DNA of 64,000 nucleotides from Bradyrhizobium sp. 164. Lineage in GTDB: Bacteria > Pseudomonadota > Alphaproteobacteria > Rhizobiales > Xanthobacteraceae. A model generated the notes under the pieces. It saw only the letters and a list, made by a program, of their open reading frames with translations, had not been told where the DNA came from and searched no databases. Positions 43,525 through 52,770 of this stretch are shown here, piece by piece. Each line of letters starts with the position of its first letter. Position 1 is the stretch's first letter. The stretch lies in assembly GCF_023073715.1 (NCBI RefSeq), contig NZ_JADPKA010000097.1, forward strand, positions 230,315-294,314, in the 5' to 3' direction. The position numbers were made by a program, and so were the translations under genes.

Positions 43525-46203
43525 TCAGCGCGACCAAGGCGATGCAACGCCGGTCGGCAATTCGTAGCTGGCGATGGCTTCGACGACCTGCTCACGCGCC
43601 ACTTGACCCAAGTTTGCCAGTGCCGACAGCGCCGCAACGACGATCTGCTTGCGATCGACCTCGAAGAACGATCTCAGCGCGGCGCGTGTATCGCTGCGCC
43701 CGAAGCCGTCGGTGCCCAGCACCGTATAGGGCGCCTCGATGTAAGAACCGATCAGTTGCGGATACGCCCGGACATAATCCGATGCCGCGACGATCGGCAC
43801 CTTGCCGCCGAGGCATTGTACGACGTGGCTCTCGACCGGGGTCGACAGTGGCGAGAGCCGATTAGTTCGCTCCACATCGCGCGCCTCCCGCGCCAGCTCG
43901 GAAAAGCTCGTTGCCGACCAGACTTCACAGGCCACTTTCCATTCGCTTTGCAGCATCGCTGCGGCGGCGAGCGCCTCCGGGAGAATGGCGCCCGAGCCGA
44001 CCAGCCTGATCTTCGCCGGCCCGTCAGCGCTCGGCAGAACCCGATAGAGACCCTTGATGATGCCGTCGCGTGCATCGTCGGGCATCGAGGGCTGCGCATA
44101 GTTCTCGTTCATCGCCGTGAGGTAATAGAACTCGTCGTTGCCCTGCTCGAGCATCGACCGCATGCCGTGATCGACGATGACGGCCACCTCGTAGGAGAAT
44201 GCCGGATCGTAGGCCCGGCAGTTCGGAACGGTCGCCGCCATCAGATGGCTGGACCCGTCCTGATGCTGCAAGCCTTCGCCGCCGAGCGTCGTCCGGCCGG
44301 CCGTCGCCCCGATCAAAAAGCCACGCGCGCGCTGGTCCGCCGCCGCCCAGATCAGATCGCCGACCCGCTGAAAGCCGAACATCGAATAGTAGATATAGAA
44401 CGGCAGCAACGGGAAGTTATGGATGCTGTAGGAGGTCGCCGCCGCGGTCCATGACGAAATCGCCCCCGCCTCGGTGATCCCCTCCTCCAGCAATTGACCG
44501 TCGATCGCTTCCTTGTAGTACAGCATCGAACCGGCATCTTCCGGCTCGTAGAGCTGTCCCGCCGGCGAGTAGATGCCGACCTGTCTGAACAGGTTCGCCA
44601 TTCCGAAGGTGCGGGCTTCGTCGGCGACGATCGGAACGATGCGCGGGCCGAGCGTTTTGTCCTTGAGCAAATTGGTGAACAGCCGCACGATCGCCATCGT
44701 GGTCGACGTCTCCTTGCCGTCGCCGCGCAGCGCGAACTCCGCGTAGGTTTGCAGCGGCGGCACCGGCAGCGCCGCCGAATCGCGTCGCCGCGCCGGCATG
44801 TACCCACCGAGTGCCGCGCGACGGGCGCGTAGGTACTGAATTTCCGCGCTGTCTTCCGCAGGCCTGAAGAATTCCAGATCCTCGACTTGCTTGTTGCTGA
44901 GCGGCAGGGCGAACCGGTCGCGGAACGCATACAGCGCGTCGACGTCGAGCTTCTTGGCCTGGTGCGACGTCATACGCGACTCGCCGGCGCCGCCCATGCC
45001 GTAGCCCTTCTTGGTCTTCGCCAGAATGACGGTCGGCCGACCCTTAATGTCCTTCGCGGCGGCAAAGGCCGCGAACAGCTTCTTGAAGTCGTGGCCACCG
45101 CGCTTCAGGCCGTCGATATCCGCGTCCGACATGTGCGCAACTAGCGCCCGGACCTCGGGATCCTCGCTGAAGAAGTTGGCGAGGTTGTAGGCCCCATCCT
45201 TGGCGCCGAGCGTCTGATATTTGCCATCGACGGTGTCGGCGAATTTGCGCAGCAGCGCATGCTTGATATCGCGCGCGAAGATATCGTCCCAGTCCGATCC
45301 CCACAGCACCTTGATGACGTTCCAGCCGGCGCCCTGGAAAAGTGATTCGAGTTCCTGAATCACCTGCCCGTTGCCGCGGACCGGCCCATCCAGGCGCTGC
45401 AGGTTGCAATTGACGACGAAGGTGAGGTTGTCGAGATTTTCCCGTGCCGCCAGGGCGAGCCCGGCGATCGATTCCGGCTCGTCCATCTCGCCGTCGCCGA
45501 ACACACCCCAGACGTGACGACCAGCCGTCTGCACCAGGCCGCGATGCTGCAGATACTTCATGAACCGCGCCTGGTAGATCGCGCTGATCGGGCCGAGGCC
45601 CATCGACGCCGACGGCACCTGCCAGAACTCTGGCATCAGCCAGGGATGCGGATAGGACGACAGACCGGGGCCACTCAGTTCCTGGCGATACAGCTTCAGA
45701 TTTTCGTCCGACAATCGGCCTTCGAGATACGCTCGTGCATAGACTCCAGGAGACGAATGCGGCTGGAAATACACCAAGTCCCCCTCCGACTCGGAGCTTG
45801 ACGCGCGAAAGAAATGATTGAAACCGACTTCGAAGATCTCTGCCGCCGAGGCGTAGCTGGCGACGTGCCCGCCGAGTTCCCCATAGGCCTTGTTGGCACG
45901 GACCACCATCGCGAGCGCGTTCCAGCGAATGATTGCCGTCAGGCGGGTCTCGATCGCGATGTCGCCGGGGTAGGGCTTCTGCTGCTCAAGCGGAATCGAA
46001 TTTCGATAGGGCGAGAACGGCGGAGAGTCCAGCAGAACGCCGAGCTCCTTCGCACGCCGATCGAGCGCAGCCAGGATGTATCGCACGCGCTCGGCACCGG
46101 CGCTGTGGTGGAGCGATCCAAGCGAGGCGAGCCAATCGGCGGTTTCGACCGCATCCTGATCGGCGTTGACGGCCTTGCGTGGCGGATCGATGTGTGCAGT
46201 CAT
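43525..46203 (-). CDS. aceE: Pyruvate dehydrogenase E1, homodimeric AceE type
   Basis: Thiamine-diphosphate 2-oxoacid dehydrogenase. The 892-residue length is that of the single-chain E1 of E. coli type, unusual beside the alpha2beta2 enzyme that alphaproteobacteria normally use. Diagnostic segments: RYILAALDRRA, YFQPHSSPGVYARA, the TPP motif GDGEMDEPESIAGL ending in NCNLQRLDGPVRGN, and the TAGRTTLGGEGLQHQDG loop. It is the first gene of the ace-pcc-mut run and divergent from an AraC regulator. The neighbours suggest it may serve 2-oxobutyrate as well as pyruvate. Confidence 0.94.
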   Translation of the reverse strand: MTAHIDPPRKAVNADQDAVETADWLASLGSLHHSAGAERVRYILAALDRRAKELGVLLDSPPFSPYRNSIPLEQQKPYPGDIAIETRLTAIIRWNALAMVVRANKAYGELGGHVASYASAAEIFEVGFNHFFRASSSESEGDLVYFQPHSSPGVYARAYLEGRLSDENLKLYRQELSGPGLSSYPHPWLMPEFWQVPSASMGLGPISAIYQARFMKYLQHRGLVQTAGRHVWGVFGDGEMDEPESIAGLALAARENLDNLTFVVNCNLQRLDGPVRGNGQVIQELESLFQGAGWNVIKVLWGSDWDDIFARDIKHALLRKFADTVDGKYQTLGAKDGAYNLANFFSEDPEVRALVAHMSDADIDGLKRGGHDFKKLFAAFAAAKDIKGRPTVILAKTKKGYGMGGAGESRMTSHQAKKLDVDALYAFRDRFALPLSNKQVEDLEFFRPAEDSAEIQYLRARRAALGGYMPARRRDSAALPVPPLQTYAEFALRGDGKETSTTMAIVRLFTNLLKDKTLGPRIVPIVADEARTFGMANLFRQVGIYSPAGQLYEPEDAGSMLYYKEAIDGQLLEEGITEAGAISSWTAAATSYSIHNFPLLPFYIYYSMFGFQRVGDLIWAAADQRARGFLIGATAGRTTLGGEGLQHQDGSSHLMAATVPNCRAYDPAFSYEVAVIVDHGMRSMLEQGNDEFYYLTAMNENYAQPSMPDDARDGIIKGLYRVLPSADGPAKIRLVGSGAILPEALAAAAMLQSEWKVACEVWSATSFSELAREARDVERTNRLSPLSTPVESHVVQCLGGKVPIVAASDYVRAYPQLIGSYIEAPYTVLGTDGFGRSDTRAALRSFFEVDRKQIVVAALSALANLGQVAREQVVEAIASYELPTGVASPWSR

Positions 46204-46574
46204 GCGTCGGGCTCCGAGAAAGCCCGCACTTGGTAGCATCGGGTGCTATGGCACGTGCTGCTGAATACGGCCGCGTTCCGACGGATTGCCCGGCTCCGGC
46301 GGGACGCCGAGGCTCGCATTGCAGCATTCTCTGCTGTTGGTTTAATCGGGCGAGTGATCGAGCCGTCGGCCGCCTGACAGGTGCTCCCGCTTGGTCACGG
46401 CGCAGCATGCCGCATCGCTCAGCGCTCACGCCGCAGTAGCGGGCATCTTGTCGCAGATCAGCGAACTCGACGGCTCGCCGCGACTAGTGACCTGACCTTT
46501 CAAAACAGCTAACCTCGGCTAGCAGCAGGATCTGCATCAAAGCTTGACCGACTTGACGAATTGGCAGGATTGAA
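46204..46574. promoter_or_regulatory. Divergent promoter region between aceE and the AraC gene
   Basis: About 370 bases. At 46234-46248 lies TAGCA-TCGGG-TGCTA, a perfect 5-5-5 inverted repeat 31 bases upstream of the aceE start. Its AGCA and TGCT half-sites match those of the Lrp-box-like sites at 52.7 and 58.9 kb, though its centre is GC-rich. Nothing else distinctive was seen. Confidence 0.45.
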
Positions 46575-47435
46575 ATGCCGCCCGAGACCGAGTTCGATCG
46601 CGAATTTGCGCGAATGGATCTGCCCGATCTTCGGATCAACTATGATCCTGTCGATCCGGATCAGTTCGATCGTCCCGTCACTTCATTCTGTCTCGAAACC
46701 AGCAAAGACAACGACGATCTGCCGCTGCACTCACACCGCAAAGGCCAATTGGTCGTCGCATCTCATGGCTCGGTGATGTGCCGGGCGCCTGGCGGCTTGT
46801 GGATCGTGCCTCCGCAAGGCGCGGTATGGATCCCGGCCGGCGTGCAGCACAGCAATTGCGTGGCCGATTTCGGCAAACTCTACACCGTGTTCATCGATCC
46901 GCAGGTCAGCATGCTGCCGCGGACCTGCTGCACGCTGATGATCACGTCGCTGGTGCGCGAATTGATCCACCGTCTCTCGGTGTTCCCACCGCTCTATCCG
47001 CTGGAAGGACCAACCAGCCGTCTCGGCCGCGTTTTGCTCGACGAACTCGTGCAGATGTCGACAACGGATGAAATGTATCTGCCGATCTCCCCCGACGCCC
47101 GTCTTCAACACCTCGCGACCTCCTTGTTGAATAATCCGGGCGACCGCAGCACGATGGACGAAGTCGCCTCGCGCTACGCGATGAGCGAGAGTACGTTCGC
47201 ACGCTTCATCGCCAAGGAAACAGGGATGACCTTCGGGCGCTGGCGCCAGCGTCTCCACATTCTGATCGCCATGCAACGCCTCACGGCGGGCACTTCGGTC
47301 CAGGCTGTGTCGCTCGAACTGGGCTACGAAACGCCCAGCGCGTTCATCACGATGTTCAAGAAGACGATGGGAAAGAGCCCCCGCCGCTTCCTTGCCGAGC
47401 GGTCGCGCCTGATCAATTCGGACGGTTTGCCCTAG
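46575..47435 (+). CDS. AraC family regulator with cupin sensor domain
   Basis: A 286-residue regulator. The N-terminal half has cupin-type features (LPLHSHRKGQLVVASHG and PPQGAVWIPAGVQHSN at about residues 50-95) and the C-terminal about 100 residues the double helix-turn-helix of AraC, with MDEVASRYAMSESTFARFIA and VQAVSLELGYETPSAFITMF then the KKTMGKSPRRF signature. It is divergent from aceE, 371 bases away, and converges with the ABC binding-protein gene, so the ace-pcc-mut run is its most likely target. The effector is unknown. Confidence 0.9.
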   Translation: MPPETEFDREFARMDLPDLRINYDPVDPDQFDRPVTSFCLETSKDNDDLPLHSHRKGQLVVASHGSVMCRAPGGLWIVPPQGAVWIPAGVQHSNCVADFGKLYTVFIDPQVSMLPRTCCTLMITSLVRELIHRLSVFPPLYPLEGPTSRLGRVLLDELVQMSTTDEMYLPISPDARLQHLATSLLNNPGDRSTMDEVASRYAMSESTFARFIAKETGMTFGRWRQRLHILIAMQRLTAGTSVQAVSLELGYETPSAFITMFKKTMGKSPRRFLAERSRLINSDGLP

Positions 47436-47471
47436 TTCGCACGTCCCTGCCTGAGCCTTTGACGACCGCGA

Positions 47472-47492
47472 CCCCACGACGCTTTCGTGGGG
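47472..47492. terminator. Hairpin between convergent genes
   Basis: CCCCACGA (47472-47479) pairs with TCGTGGGG (47485-47492) around CGCTT. It lies 37 bases after the araC stop and 16 bases after the ABC binding-protein stop, so it could end both transcripts. No T-run follows on either strand, so Rho-independent termination is uncertain. Confidence 0.5.
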
Positions 47493-47507
47493 CCGCCCGT
47501 AACGACG

Positions 47508-48731
47508 TCAGCGTTTGCTGTAAGGCGCAAGCGGATACTCGAGCGACGCTTCCGCAATGGCCTTTGGAGCCACCACCCGCGGCCTGCCTTTCAAACCCTG
47601 CAGCATCACCATCGAACAGTGGATGTTCTGGCCGGTCTCGTCGAACTTGGTGTTGTCGCCGTACATCAGGATCGGCCTCATGTCGGTCTTCTTTAGCGCG
47701 CCGTGAATCGCCGCCGACTCCGGCGACGCCGCCCGCGTCACGGCGTCTGCGACGATCTGCACCGCCTCGAACGCGCAGCCCGCATTGGCATCGAACCAGT
47801 CATTCGGGTAGTCGGCCGCGAACATCTTCACGATCTTGTCGGTCTCGGCGCCCTTGGGATTGAGCCACGACGCCGACAGAATCGGACCGTCACCATACTT
47901 TCCGAGCGCGTCGTGATACGCCTTGTCCGACACGCCGTTGGAGTTGGGCGAAAACACCATCTTTGGGTCCCAGCCCTGCTTGATGCATTCGCGCGCGATC
48001 ATGATCGCGTCGTTGACGCGCGTGACCGAGATCAAAGCATCGGCACCCGACGCTTTCGCCTTGGCGACCTCTACCGACAGATCCTTCGCTTTCTCGTCAT
48101 AGGCAATGTACTGCGCGATCTTGAGCGGAACATCCACTTCCTTCCATGCCTGATCGATGCTGGCCGCCGTCGACTGCCCCATCGTGTTGTTGAGATGGAG
48201 AACGACCGCGCTGCTCGGCGGATCCTTCAGCGTGCCGAGCACGGACTTCAGCTCGGTCAGCGATTGCCGCACGATGGTCAGCGACGTGGGATAATAGCGG
48301 AATACCTGGGTGAAGCCCTGCGAAGTCACCTGGGTAGCGCTCGCGATGTGGACCACCATGGGCACCTTGGCGGCCTCGCAGGCCTGCAACGCCGAAATGG
48401 TGGCGCCGGAATCCCACGCGCCGATCAGCACGGTGCAGCCCTGCCGGATCAGGCTCTCGGCGGCAATCCGACCGTTCTCCGGACGGCTTTGCGTATCGGC
48501 GTGAACAATCTCGATGTCGAGGCCGAACTTCTCACGCGCGAATTTGACGCCGAGATCGATGCCGCGCACGCAGGCTTGACCGGGAAACGCCAGCACGCCG
48601 CTGCTGGGCATGATCGCTCCCACCTTCACCTTCGTGTTCGCCGCAAACGATGGCCTAGATACCAGGCCTGCCGCAATTCCCAATCCGCTTCCTACAATCG
48701 TCCGCCGCGTGATTCCGCTTCGCTTGGTCAT
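47508..48731 (-). CDS. ABC transporter substrate-binding protein, LivK-like, Tat-exported
   Basis: Periplasmic receptor of a branched-chain-amino-acid-type (HAAT) importer, 407 residues. The N terminus has a twin-arginine motif, ITRRTIVGSGLGIAAGLVSR, ending in a SFAA cleavage region. The mature part is a Peripla_BP_6 domain beginning KVKVGAIMPSSGVLAFPGQA. It is the last gene of the run and is separated from the permease genes by the enzyme genes. HAAT receptors bind amino acids, amides and aromatic or aliphatic acids; the presence of an acyl-CoA synthetase next door favours an organic acid. Confidence 0.9.
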   Translation of the reverse strand: MTKRSGITRRTIVGSGLGIAAGLVSRPSFAANTKVKVGAIMPSSGVLAFPGQACVRGIDLGVKFAREKFGLDIEIVHADTQSRPENGRIAAESLIRQGCTVLIGAWDSGATISALQACEAAKVPMVVHIASATQVTSQGFTQVFRYYPTSLTIVRQSLTELKSVLGTLKDPPSSAVVLHLNNTMGQSTAASIDQAWKEVDVPLKIAQYIAYDEKAKDLSVEVAKAKASGADALISVTRVNDAIMIARECIKQGWDPKMVFSPNSNGVSDKAYHDALGKYGDGPILSASWLNPKGAETDKIVKMFAADYPNDWFDANAGCAFEAVQIVADAVTRAASPESAAIHGALKKTDMRPILMYGDNTKFDETGQNIHCSMVMLQGLKGRPRVVAPKAIAEASLEYPLAPYSKR

Positions 48732-48806
48732 CTCAATGTCCTGTTGCTAAGGGGTGAAATCTTTCTCGACTAGTGGTTTCGTACATTTGAGGAGCGACCG
48801 CCGACG

Positions 48807-50672
48807 TCAAAGGCCCATCTCGGCCTTGATCAATGTCTCCTCGGATTCGTCGTAGAGCGACGCGATCAGCGACTGATAGCGCTCGTTGATCTGCTTGCGA
48901 CGCTTCTTCCGCGTCGGCGTCATCACGCCGTTCTCGAGCGACAGCTCCTCCGGCAGAATGCGGAACGCCTTGATCTGCTCGGCTCGCGCCAGCCTTCCGT
49001 TGGCCTTGCCGATCTCCGCCTCGATCAGCCGGTTGACGATCTCGGAGCCTGCCAGGTCCGCGTAACTCGCGATCTTGTCGTCGCGCGACTTCGCCCAGTC
49101 CATTGTGGCGGTGGCATCCACTTCGATCAGGGCGGTGAGATATTTTCGCCCCTCGCCGATCACAGCCGCCTCGGAGATGAACGGGCTGTGCCTCAGCTCG
49201 TTTTCGATCTGAGTCGGGCTGATCGATTTGCCGTTCGACGTGTTGATGATCTCCTTCTTCCGGTCGACAAGCTTGAAGGTTCCTTCCGGCGACACTTCGA
49301 CGATGTCGCCGGTGTAGAGCCAGCCGTCGCGAAGCGCCGCTTTCGTCTCGTCCGGCTTGTTCCAATAGCCCGCGAACAATCCCGGTCCACGGACGATCAT
49401 CTCGCCGTCCTGGAGCACGGCGGTTTCCCAGGCCGGATCCGGCAGAGGGACCCCGACGTTGCCGGCCTTCGGCCACTCCGCCATCTGCACCAGATTGGCA
49501 CCGACCAGTTCGGTCTGGCCGTAGCACTCCTTGAGCTGCAAGCCCCACAACTGCCACAGCGACATCAGCTCGGACGGCATCGCCGCCGACGAGGTGAACG
49601 CGACCTTCAGCTCGTCGAAACCGACCTCCGCGAGCAGCGGCAGGAACACTTGCTCGCGGCAGGCCGCGAACAGTTTCGAGACGAAGGCATCCTCGTGGCC
49701 GCGCTGACGGTCTTCGAGCGCCCTGCGCGCGATCGTCATGGCGAGCGTGTAGTTCTGATCTCCCGCTTCCCCGGCGGGATGCACCTTGCTGAGGATCTGT
49801 GTCGCAAAGCGCTGGTAGAACCGCGGCGGCGCCATATAGTAGGTCGGCTTCACCTCTTTGATCGTCTGGGCGAAATCCGCGGTCGTCTCGCCGAAATATG
49901 GAACTGCGTCGGCGATCAGCGGCAACGTGGTCGCCTGCCCGCGCGCCACGGTGTGCGACATCGGCAAATGCACGACCACCCGGTGCTCCTCTTCGCGCAT
50001 GCTGGGGCCGAACAGGGTGATGCAATGAACGCCGGCGAGAATGGAAAGGTGCGTCAGCATGGCGCCTTTGGGGTTTCCGGTCGTCCCGGACGTATAGCCG
50101 ATGCTGACGACATCGGACGCCTTTGCTGTCGCGCTCTCCTTCTGCAGATAGTCATGCGCATCAACATCGAGTGCTCCAACAAAGTCGGCCAGCGGCTTGA
50201 TCGACGCCGAGGCCTCGCCGGTCCAATCCAGGTCGAGCACGATGATGCCGCGGAGCTGCTCGGCCCGACCGGAGGCGAGCACGATGCGAAGCTGCGGCTC
50301 CCCGCCGACGAACGCGAACTTCGCGCCTGAATCCGTGAAGCAGTAAGCCACTTCTTCGGGTGACGAGGTGAAGTACACGCCCACCATGACGCCGCCGGCG
50401 CACATCGTGGCCATGTCCGCGATCAGCCATTCCTCGGACGAATCGCCCATGATCGCGACCCGATCGCCGCGCTCGAGACCAGCACGCCGCAGCGCGCTGG
50501 CCAGGTTCACGACACGCTGCGCATAGGCGCCCCACGTCATGGCGGTCCAGGCGCCGTGACGCTTTTGTTGCAAGGCGATCTTGTCGGGCCGCTCCGCGAG
50601 TCGCGCGGCCAAAAGCTGCACGACGGTCGTATCCGCCAACTGGGCGCCGGATGTCATCTCAGCGACGTTCAT
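48807..50672 (-). CDS. Acyl-CoA synthetase, AMP-forming
   Basis: Activates a carboxylic acid to its CoA thioester through an acyl-AMP. The 621-residue protein starts MNVAEMTSGAQLADTTVVQL one base after the preceding crotonase stop. Adenylate-forming motifs are all present: GYTSGTTGNPKGAMLTH, the CYGQTELVGANL region, GWLYTGDI and LVDRKKEIINTSNGKSISP. Length and the NTSNGKSISP segment resemble long-chain FadD15-type ligases. It probably activates the compound brought in by the ABC importer. Confidence 0.92.
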   Translation of the reverse strand: MNVAEMTSGAQLADTTVVQLLAARLAERPDKIALQQKRHGAWTAMTWGAYAQRVVNLASALRRAGLERGDRVAIMGDSSEEWLIADMATMCAGGVMVGVYFTSSPEEVAYCFTDSGAKFAFVGGEPQLRIVLASGRAEQLRGIIVLDLDWTGEASASIKPLADFVGALDVDAHDYLQKESATAKASDVVSIGYTSGTTGNPKGAMLTHLSILAGVHCITLFGPSMREEEHRVVVHLPMSHTVARGQATTLPLIADAVPYFGETTADFAQTIKEVKPTYYMAPPRFYQRFATQILSKVHPAGEAGDQNYTLAMTIARRALEDRQRGHEDAFVSKLFAACREQVFLPLLAEVGFDELKVAFTSSAAMPSELMSLWQLWGLQLKECYGQTELVGANLVQMAEWPKAGNVGVPLPDPAWETAVLQDGEMIVRGPGLFAGYWNKPDETKAALRDGWLYTGDIVEVSPEGTFKLVDRKKEIINTSNGKSISPTQIENELRHSPFISEAAVIGEGRKYLTALIEVDATATMDWAKSRDDKIASYADLAGSEIVNRLIEAEIGKANGRLARAEQIKAFRILPEELSLENGVMTPTRKKRRKQINERYQSLIASLYDESEETLIKAEMGL

Positions 50673-50673
50673 C

Positions 50674-51453
50674 TCAGCGCTCCGCGAAACGCTTGCGCTT
50701 GGCTGCGAATGCGGCAACCGCCTCGGCCCGCTCGGGCGACTTGAACGTCAACATCTCCAGCGCCGCAGAGGTGTCGAGCAGCAGGTGGGCGTACTGCTTG
50801 ATGATCTTGTTGACGCTGTACTTGGTCCACACGATCGATTCCTTCGGCCCGCTTGCCAGCAGTTCGGCGTATTCGATCGCGGCATCGAGAACGTTGCCGT
50901 CTGCGACCACCTCGTTGATCATGCCGATAGCAGCCGCTTTCTCGGCGGAGATGAATTCGCCGGTCATCAGATAGTGCTTCGCGCGTACCGGCCCCATCAG
51001 CAGCGGCCAGATCACCGCGCCGCCATCGCCCGCGACGACGCCGGCATTGACGTGCGTGTCGGCGAAACGGGCTGTCGAGCTCGCATAGATCACGTCGCAG
51101 AACAGCGCGAGCGTGGCACCCAGGCCGACCGCGACACCGTTGACGGCCGCGACGATCGGCACTTCGACTTCCAGCATGTTGCGGATGAGGTGGCGACCGC
51201 TGCGCGTCGGGGACGGCAGCGTTCCCTTATCCAGCGACTTCTGATCGCCACCAGAGCAAAATCCGCGGCCCGCACCGGTGAGAACGATCGCGTTGACAGA
51301 ACTGTCGTGATCCAGCTTGACGAAGACGTCTTCGAGCTCCTCGTGCATCTCCCAGTTGATTGCGTTGAGGATCTCCGGGCGGTTCATCGTGACGATCGCG
51401 ACGCCAGTGGCGCGCTGCTCGACGATCAGGTACTTGTAGCCGTATTGCGACAT
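50674..51453 (-). CDS. Enoyl-CoA hydratase/isomerase (crotonase 1)
   Basis: A 259-residue crotonase-fold protein from the ATG at 51453; a GTG three codons upstream is an alternative. The first oxyanion-hole segment GAGRGFCSGGD and the second, NGVAVGLGATLALFCDVI, are clear. In the catalytic-Glu region it reads THVNAGVVAGDGGAVIWPLL, lacking the usual Glu, so it may be an isomerase, hydrolase or C-C-bond enzyme instead of a plain hydratase. It overlaps neither neighbour and lies between the synthetase and the LLM oxidoreductase genes. Confidence 0.9.
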   Translation of the reverse strand: MSQYGYKYLIVEQRATGVAIVTMNRPEILNAINWEMHEELEDVFVKLDHDSSVNAIVLTGAGRGFCSGGDQKSLDKGTLPSPTRSGRHLIRNMLEVEVPIVAAVNGVAVGLGATLALFCDVIYASSTARFADTHVNAGVVAGDGGAVIWPLLMGPVRAKHYLMTGEFISAEKAAAIGMINEVVADGNVLDAAIEYAELLASGPKESIVWTKYSVNKIIKQYAHLLLDTSAALEMLTFKSPERAEAVAAFAAKRKRFAER

Positions 51454-51469
51454 TGGTTTCACCGTTCGA

Positions 51470-52603
51470 TTACTGCTTCTGGGTCCGCATCAGCCGGATC
51501 TGCCCGAGGATCTCCTCGGTCGGCCGCACGACATTGTTCCCGTCGTTGAAATGCGGGATGACGTAGCGACCGACCATGTCGATCGCCTCCATGATCTTTT
51601 CGTGCGGGACGGAGTCCATGTGCAGCAGCACCTCGTCGATACCCATGGCCTCGAACTTCTCGATCTGACGAATGACCGTATCGGGGCTGCCGCACACCGT
51701 CGTGGCCGACTCGTTGACCAGATAGTCCCAGTCGTTGGCGGCGCGCTCCATCGACGGCACGCTCTCCCCCATGTATTTGTAGTCGTCGGCAATCGCCGCG
51801 AGACGCGGATAGGCATCGGTCGAGATCTTGGCATAGTGCATTAGCGGGCCGGCATAATCTGCCTTGGCCTGCTCGTCCGTTTTCCCGATGCCGATGAACA
51901 GCGGAATGCCGATACGCGGACGCTGCAGCGGTCCCTCCGCGTCGCACTTCCAGTTCTTTTGATAGGCGTCGATCAGCTTCTGCTGAGCTTCCCAGCCCTG
52001 ATAGATGTTGCTGCTCATCACGGCGAAGCCCTGCGAGGCCGCCCAGAGATGACTGCGCTCGCTGGTCGCCGCGATCCCGATCACCGGATGCGGCTTCTGC
52101 AGCGGCTTCGGAACCAGCTGGCGCGGAGGGATCTGGTAGTACTTGCCGTCAAACGTGAAAATGTCCTGGCGCATCGCCGTTTTCAGCAGCGCCAGTCCTT
52201 CTTCCATCTGCGCCAGCGTTTCGTTCGGATCGACGTTGAACGCCCGCATCGCGATGGTGGTGTTGGCGCGGCCGCCGTAGAATTCCATGCGTCCGTTGGA
52301 CAGGATGTCGGTCACGGCAAGCCGCTCGGCCGAACGCAAAGCGTGATTGATGCGCTGCGGCATCAGCGTCACCGCCGCGCGCAGCTTGACGCGCGACGTC
52401 ACCGCGGCCAGATAGCCGAACACCACTTCGGGCGCCGAGCTCGAGATCCCGCCCAGTGCCACGTGCTGCTCGGAGAGCGCGACGCAGTCGAAGCCGACCT
52501 TCTCGGCCAGACGGACCTCGTCGACCAGTTCGTGAAGCCTGCGCGAGTAACTGTGGCCGACCTGGGTTTCCTGTTCAGACCAGAACCCAAACGTAAGTGC
52601 CAT
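51470..52603 (-). CDS. LLM-class flavin-dependent monooxygenase
   Basis: A 377-residue luciferase-like TIM-barrel protein starting MALTFGFWSEQETQVGHSYS. Conserved features include the VGFDCVALSEQHVALGGISS segment, VTLMPQRINHALRSAER and the NGRMEFYGGRAN loop. Such enzymes use reduced FMN from a separate reductase to insert oxygen, for example in desulphonation, Baeyer-Villiger or ring-opening reactions. A flavin reductase gene lies upstream in the same operon group (57.9 kb). Palindromic boxes precede the gene, so it may have its own promoter. The substrate is unknown. Confidence 0.9.
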   Translation of the reverse strand: MALTFGFWSEQETQVGHSYSRRLHELVDEVRLAEKVGFDCVALSEQHVALGGISSSAPEVVFGYLAAVTSRVKLRAAVTLMPQRINHALRSAERLAVTDILSNGRMEFYGGRANTTIAMRAFNVDPNETLAQMEEGLALLKTAMRQDIFTFDGKYYQIPPRQLVPKPLQKPHPVIGIAATSERSHLWAASQGFAVMSSNIYQGWEAQQKLIDAYQKNWKCDAEGPLQRPRIGIPLFIGIGKTDEQAKADYAGPLMHYAKISTDAYPRLAAIADDYKYMGESVPSMERAANDWDYLVNESATTVCGSPDTVIRQIEKFEAMGIDEVLLHMDSVPHEKIMEAIDMVGRYVIPHFNDGNNVVRPTEEILGQIRLMRTQKQ

Positions 52604-52650
52604 GTCTCAATCCTTTTGGCTTGCGAGATGGCACAGGGTTTCATAGGCGT

Positions 52651-52715
52651 GGCGATATTTTCGCCCGAAAGCCGCGTTGCGTAGTAACGCTTTCCGAATT
52701 TTATGCTGTCAGCAT
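52651..52715. promoter_or_regulatory. Lrp-box-like sites upstream of the LLM gene
   Basis: CCGAATTTTATGCTG at 52694-52708 matches the box at 58932-58946 at 13 of 15 positions and is overlapped by the palindrome ATGCTG-T-CAGCAT (52703-52715). A second 5-5-5 palindrome, GGCGATATTTTCGCC, lies at 52651-52665, 43 bases nearer the gene. The main box is 91 bases upstream of the LLM start, nearly the same distance as the box before the VOC gene. Confidence 0.6.
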
Positions 52716-52770
52716 TCGCAACATGGCAGACGCCCCGGGAAGCTTCGCCACGCAGCGGACGGGCTGACCG

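Noticed and set aside
46249..46265. TGGCACG resembling the -24 element of a sigma-54 promoter
   Set aside because: No TTGC at the required distance, and it lies more than 300 bases from the plus-strand gene it would serve.
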